Source: Clostridium sp. CAG:448 (GTDB lineage: Bacteria > Bacillota > Clostridia > Oscillospirales > CAG-272). From it: a stretch of 43,900 bases of DNA. This document shows positions 42,676 to 43,900 of the stretch, piece by piece. The notes beneath the pieces were generated by a model. The model saw only the letters and a list, made by a program, of their open reading frames with translations. It was not told the origin of the DNA and did no database searches. The DNA lies in NCBI GenBank assembly GCA_000433415.1, contig FR890455.1, forward strand, positions 1 through 43,900, read 5' to 3'. The first letter of the stretch is position 1, and each line of letters starts with the position of its first letter. Made by a program: the position numbers and the translations under genes.

Positions 42676-42704
42676 ATTATAGCATGCTTTTTTGATGTTG
42701 TAAA
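42676..42704 (-). promoter_or_regulatory. Promoter of hpf
   Basis: On the minus strand: TTTACA (42699-42704), a 17-bp spacer and TATAAT (42676-42681). The predicted start is near 42669, placing leader segment 1 at the extreme 5' end of the mRNA. Confidence 0.82.
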
Positions 42705-42797
42705 GTGCTTCCATGAATAAAAGGAGATTCTTTCTGATTTTTGTGGAAAATGACGGTGAACGTTGTGTGGAGAGGGAGCAAGAAATTCCTTTTCTCA

Positions 42798-42826
42798 TTG
42801 ACAAAGTGCGCACATTGGGATATAAT
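42798..42826 (+). promoter_or_regulatory. Promoter of ligA
   Basis: A perfect TTGACA (42798-42803), a 17-bp spacer and a perfect TATAAT (42821-42826), 58 nt before the ligA start. It is divergent from the hpf promoter. Confidence 0.88.
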
Positions 42827-42884
42827 AAAAGGGAGTGGGCTATTTTTTGCATATAGATATCCAGGAGAAAGGCGGTTATTCGGT

Positions 42885-43900
42885 ATGGAACAAAAGGATG
42901 CGGTTTATGAAGAATTGGTCGCACTGCGCAAAACGGTTGCGCATCATGCAAGGCTGTATTATGTGGAGGACGCACCGCAGATTCCGGACTATGAGTATGA
43001 CCGGATGTACCGACGGTTGTCGGAACTGGAGGCGGCGCATCCCGAATATTTCGATCCTGCGTCACCGACACAACGCGTTGGCGGAATGCCGCTGGAGAAA
43101 TTTGACAAGGTCACGCACGCGGTCCGGATGAATTCACTTGCGGATGTGTTTTCTTTCGATGAACTGCATGAATATCTGCGCGGCGTGTCTGCCACGGTAT
43201 CGGATGCCCTTTGGTCGGTAGAACCTAAAATCGACGGACTTTCGGTTGCGCTTCACTATGAAAACGGTGTGTTTGTACAGGGCGCAACGCGCGGAAACGG
43301 GGAGGTCGGCGAGGACGTAACGCAGAATCTGCGCACCGTGTTTTCGCTTCCCCTGACTCTGCCGGAGCCGTTGACATTGACTGTCCGGGGTGAGGTCTAT
43401 ATGCCGCGGCAGGTTTTTGAACGACTGAATGCCAAGCGTTCCGCGGCGGGGCAGGCATTGCTTGCCAATCCCCGCAATGCCGCTGCGGGTTCTTTGCGGC
43501 AATTGGATCCCCAGGTAACTGCCTCACGCGGGCTGGATCTTTTCATTTTCAACCTGCAGGCGGGAAATCTGTATACGGACGGACATGCCCTCGTTTCCCA
43601 TACCGAAACACTGGATCGTCTTGCGGCGCTCGGCTTCCCGGTAATCGGGGAGCGCATCCTTACGTCTTCCTATGAGGAGATGATTGCGCAGATCGAAAAG
43701 ATCGGTGCATTGCGGGATGGGCTTGCGTATGATATTGACGGTGTGGTGGTCAAAATTGACGATCTTGCGACCCGTACATTGTTGGGGGAGGGGGTCAATA
43801 CACCCAAATGGGCGGTTGCCTATAAGTTTCCGCCGGAACAAAAACAGACCCGTCTTGTCGGGATCACGGTTCAGGTCGGACGCACCGGCGTGCTGACCCC
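42885..43900 (+). CDS. ligA: NAD-dependent DNA ligase (3' end outside window)
   Basis: This enzyme seals nicked DNA using NAD. The frame is open from ATG 42885 to the last base, giving about 338 residues of an expected 650-700. Domain Ia shows the NAD-binding YY..D.P.I.D.EYD pattern (residues about 25-40). The adenylation domain has catalytic Lys115 in EPKIDGLSV, then ATRGNGEVGEDVTQN, GEVYMPR, NPRNAAAGSLRQLD, DGVVVKID and NTPKWAVAYKFPPE. The OB-fold begins at the window edge. A GGAG 17 nt upstream and AAGGCGG 10 nt upstream are candidate ribosome binding sites. Confidence 0.96.
   Translation, partial: MEQKDAVYEELVALRKTVAHHARLYYVEDAPQIPDYEYDRMYRRLSELEAAHPEYFDPASPTQRVGGMPLEKFDKVTHAVRMNSLADVFSFDELHEYLRGVSATVSDALWSVEPKIDGLSVALHYENGVFVQGATRGNGEVGEDVTQNLRTVFSLPLTLPEPLTLTVRGEVYMPRQVFERLNAKRSAAGQALLANPRNAAAGSLRQLDPQVTASRGLDLFIFNLQAGNLYTDGHALVSHTETLDRLAALGFPVIGERILTSSYEEMIAQIEKIGALRDGLAYDIDGVVVKIDDLATRTLLGEGVNTPKWAVAYKFPPEQKQTRLVGITVQVGRTGVLT

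Noticed and set aside
1..43900. rRNA, tRNA genes, insertion sequences, CRISPR arrays, integrases
   Set aside because: None recognised on either strand. No transposase motifs, regularly spaced repeats or tRNA cloverleaf with TTCRANY-type arm were seen by eye; a tRNAscan or ISfinder search could still overrule this.

Overview
The window looks like a chromosomal piece of a Gram-positive, probably anaerobic member of the Clostridia. The evidence is strong AGGAGG-type ribosome binding sites, near-consensus sigma-A promoters that almost all have 17-bp spacers, a long-form HPF, a SpoIIQ-like M23 protein, lipoprotein-anchored ABC binding proteins and sugar transporters without their own ATPase. Coding GC is about 50-55%. 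I cannot name the species. Both ends cut genes: infB on the left and ligA on the right.

Layout. (1) 1-5046: housekeeping and stress genes, namely infB (5' truncated), a Sir2 deacetylase followed closely by a Nudix hydrolase, and a membrane-anchored LytM/M23 protein. (2) 5047-14239: an AT-rich non-coding stretch with two good promoters, then a peptide-type ABC transporter operon (binding protein, two permeases, two ATPases, a small membrane protein). Its second permease carries an apparent seven-repeat RCC1-like beta-propeller in the loop after TM1, and its second ATPase carries a helical insert of about 180 residues between Walker A and the Q-loop. (3) 14240-17744: a frameshifted membrane-protein gene, a lone DeoR/HTH_11-type regulator, a tiny zinc-ribbon protein and an RlmI-type rRNA methyltransferase. 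(4) 17745-33906: a large non-coding region with a promoter and a leader of about 540 nt, then a 15-kb seven-gene operon. It encodes a giant extracellular binding protein, a first MalF/MalG-type permease pair, an NHL/TPR/Yip1 membrane protein, a 1577-residue secreted protein resembling the DUF5696 family, and a second permease pair. No ATPase is present, so a shared MsmK/UgpC-type ATPase elsewhere is presumed. (5) 33935-38487: a PlsC-like acyltransferase with a zinc ribbon, and a GH84 beta-N-acetylglucosaminidase lipoprotein with two F5/8C (CBM32-like) modules. (6) 38515-43900: small membrane and regulatory genes (PAP2-like, XRE-TM, zinc-ribbon TM, YccF), the C-terminal remnant of a MATE transporter, hpf with a leader that can form two competing hairpins, and ligA.

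How the genes may work together. The giant binding protein, secreted DUF5696-like protein, propeller/TPR/Yip1 protein and two permease pairs are probably one surface glycan capture and import apparatus. The adjacent GH84 enzyme hints that amino-sugar-containing glycans could be among its substrates; that is inference. The peptide transporter operon is the most structurally unusual unit, because two of its core subunits carry large added domains on opposite sides of the membrane.
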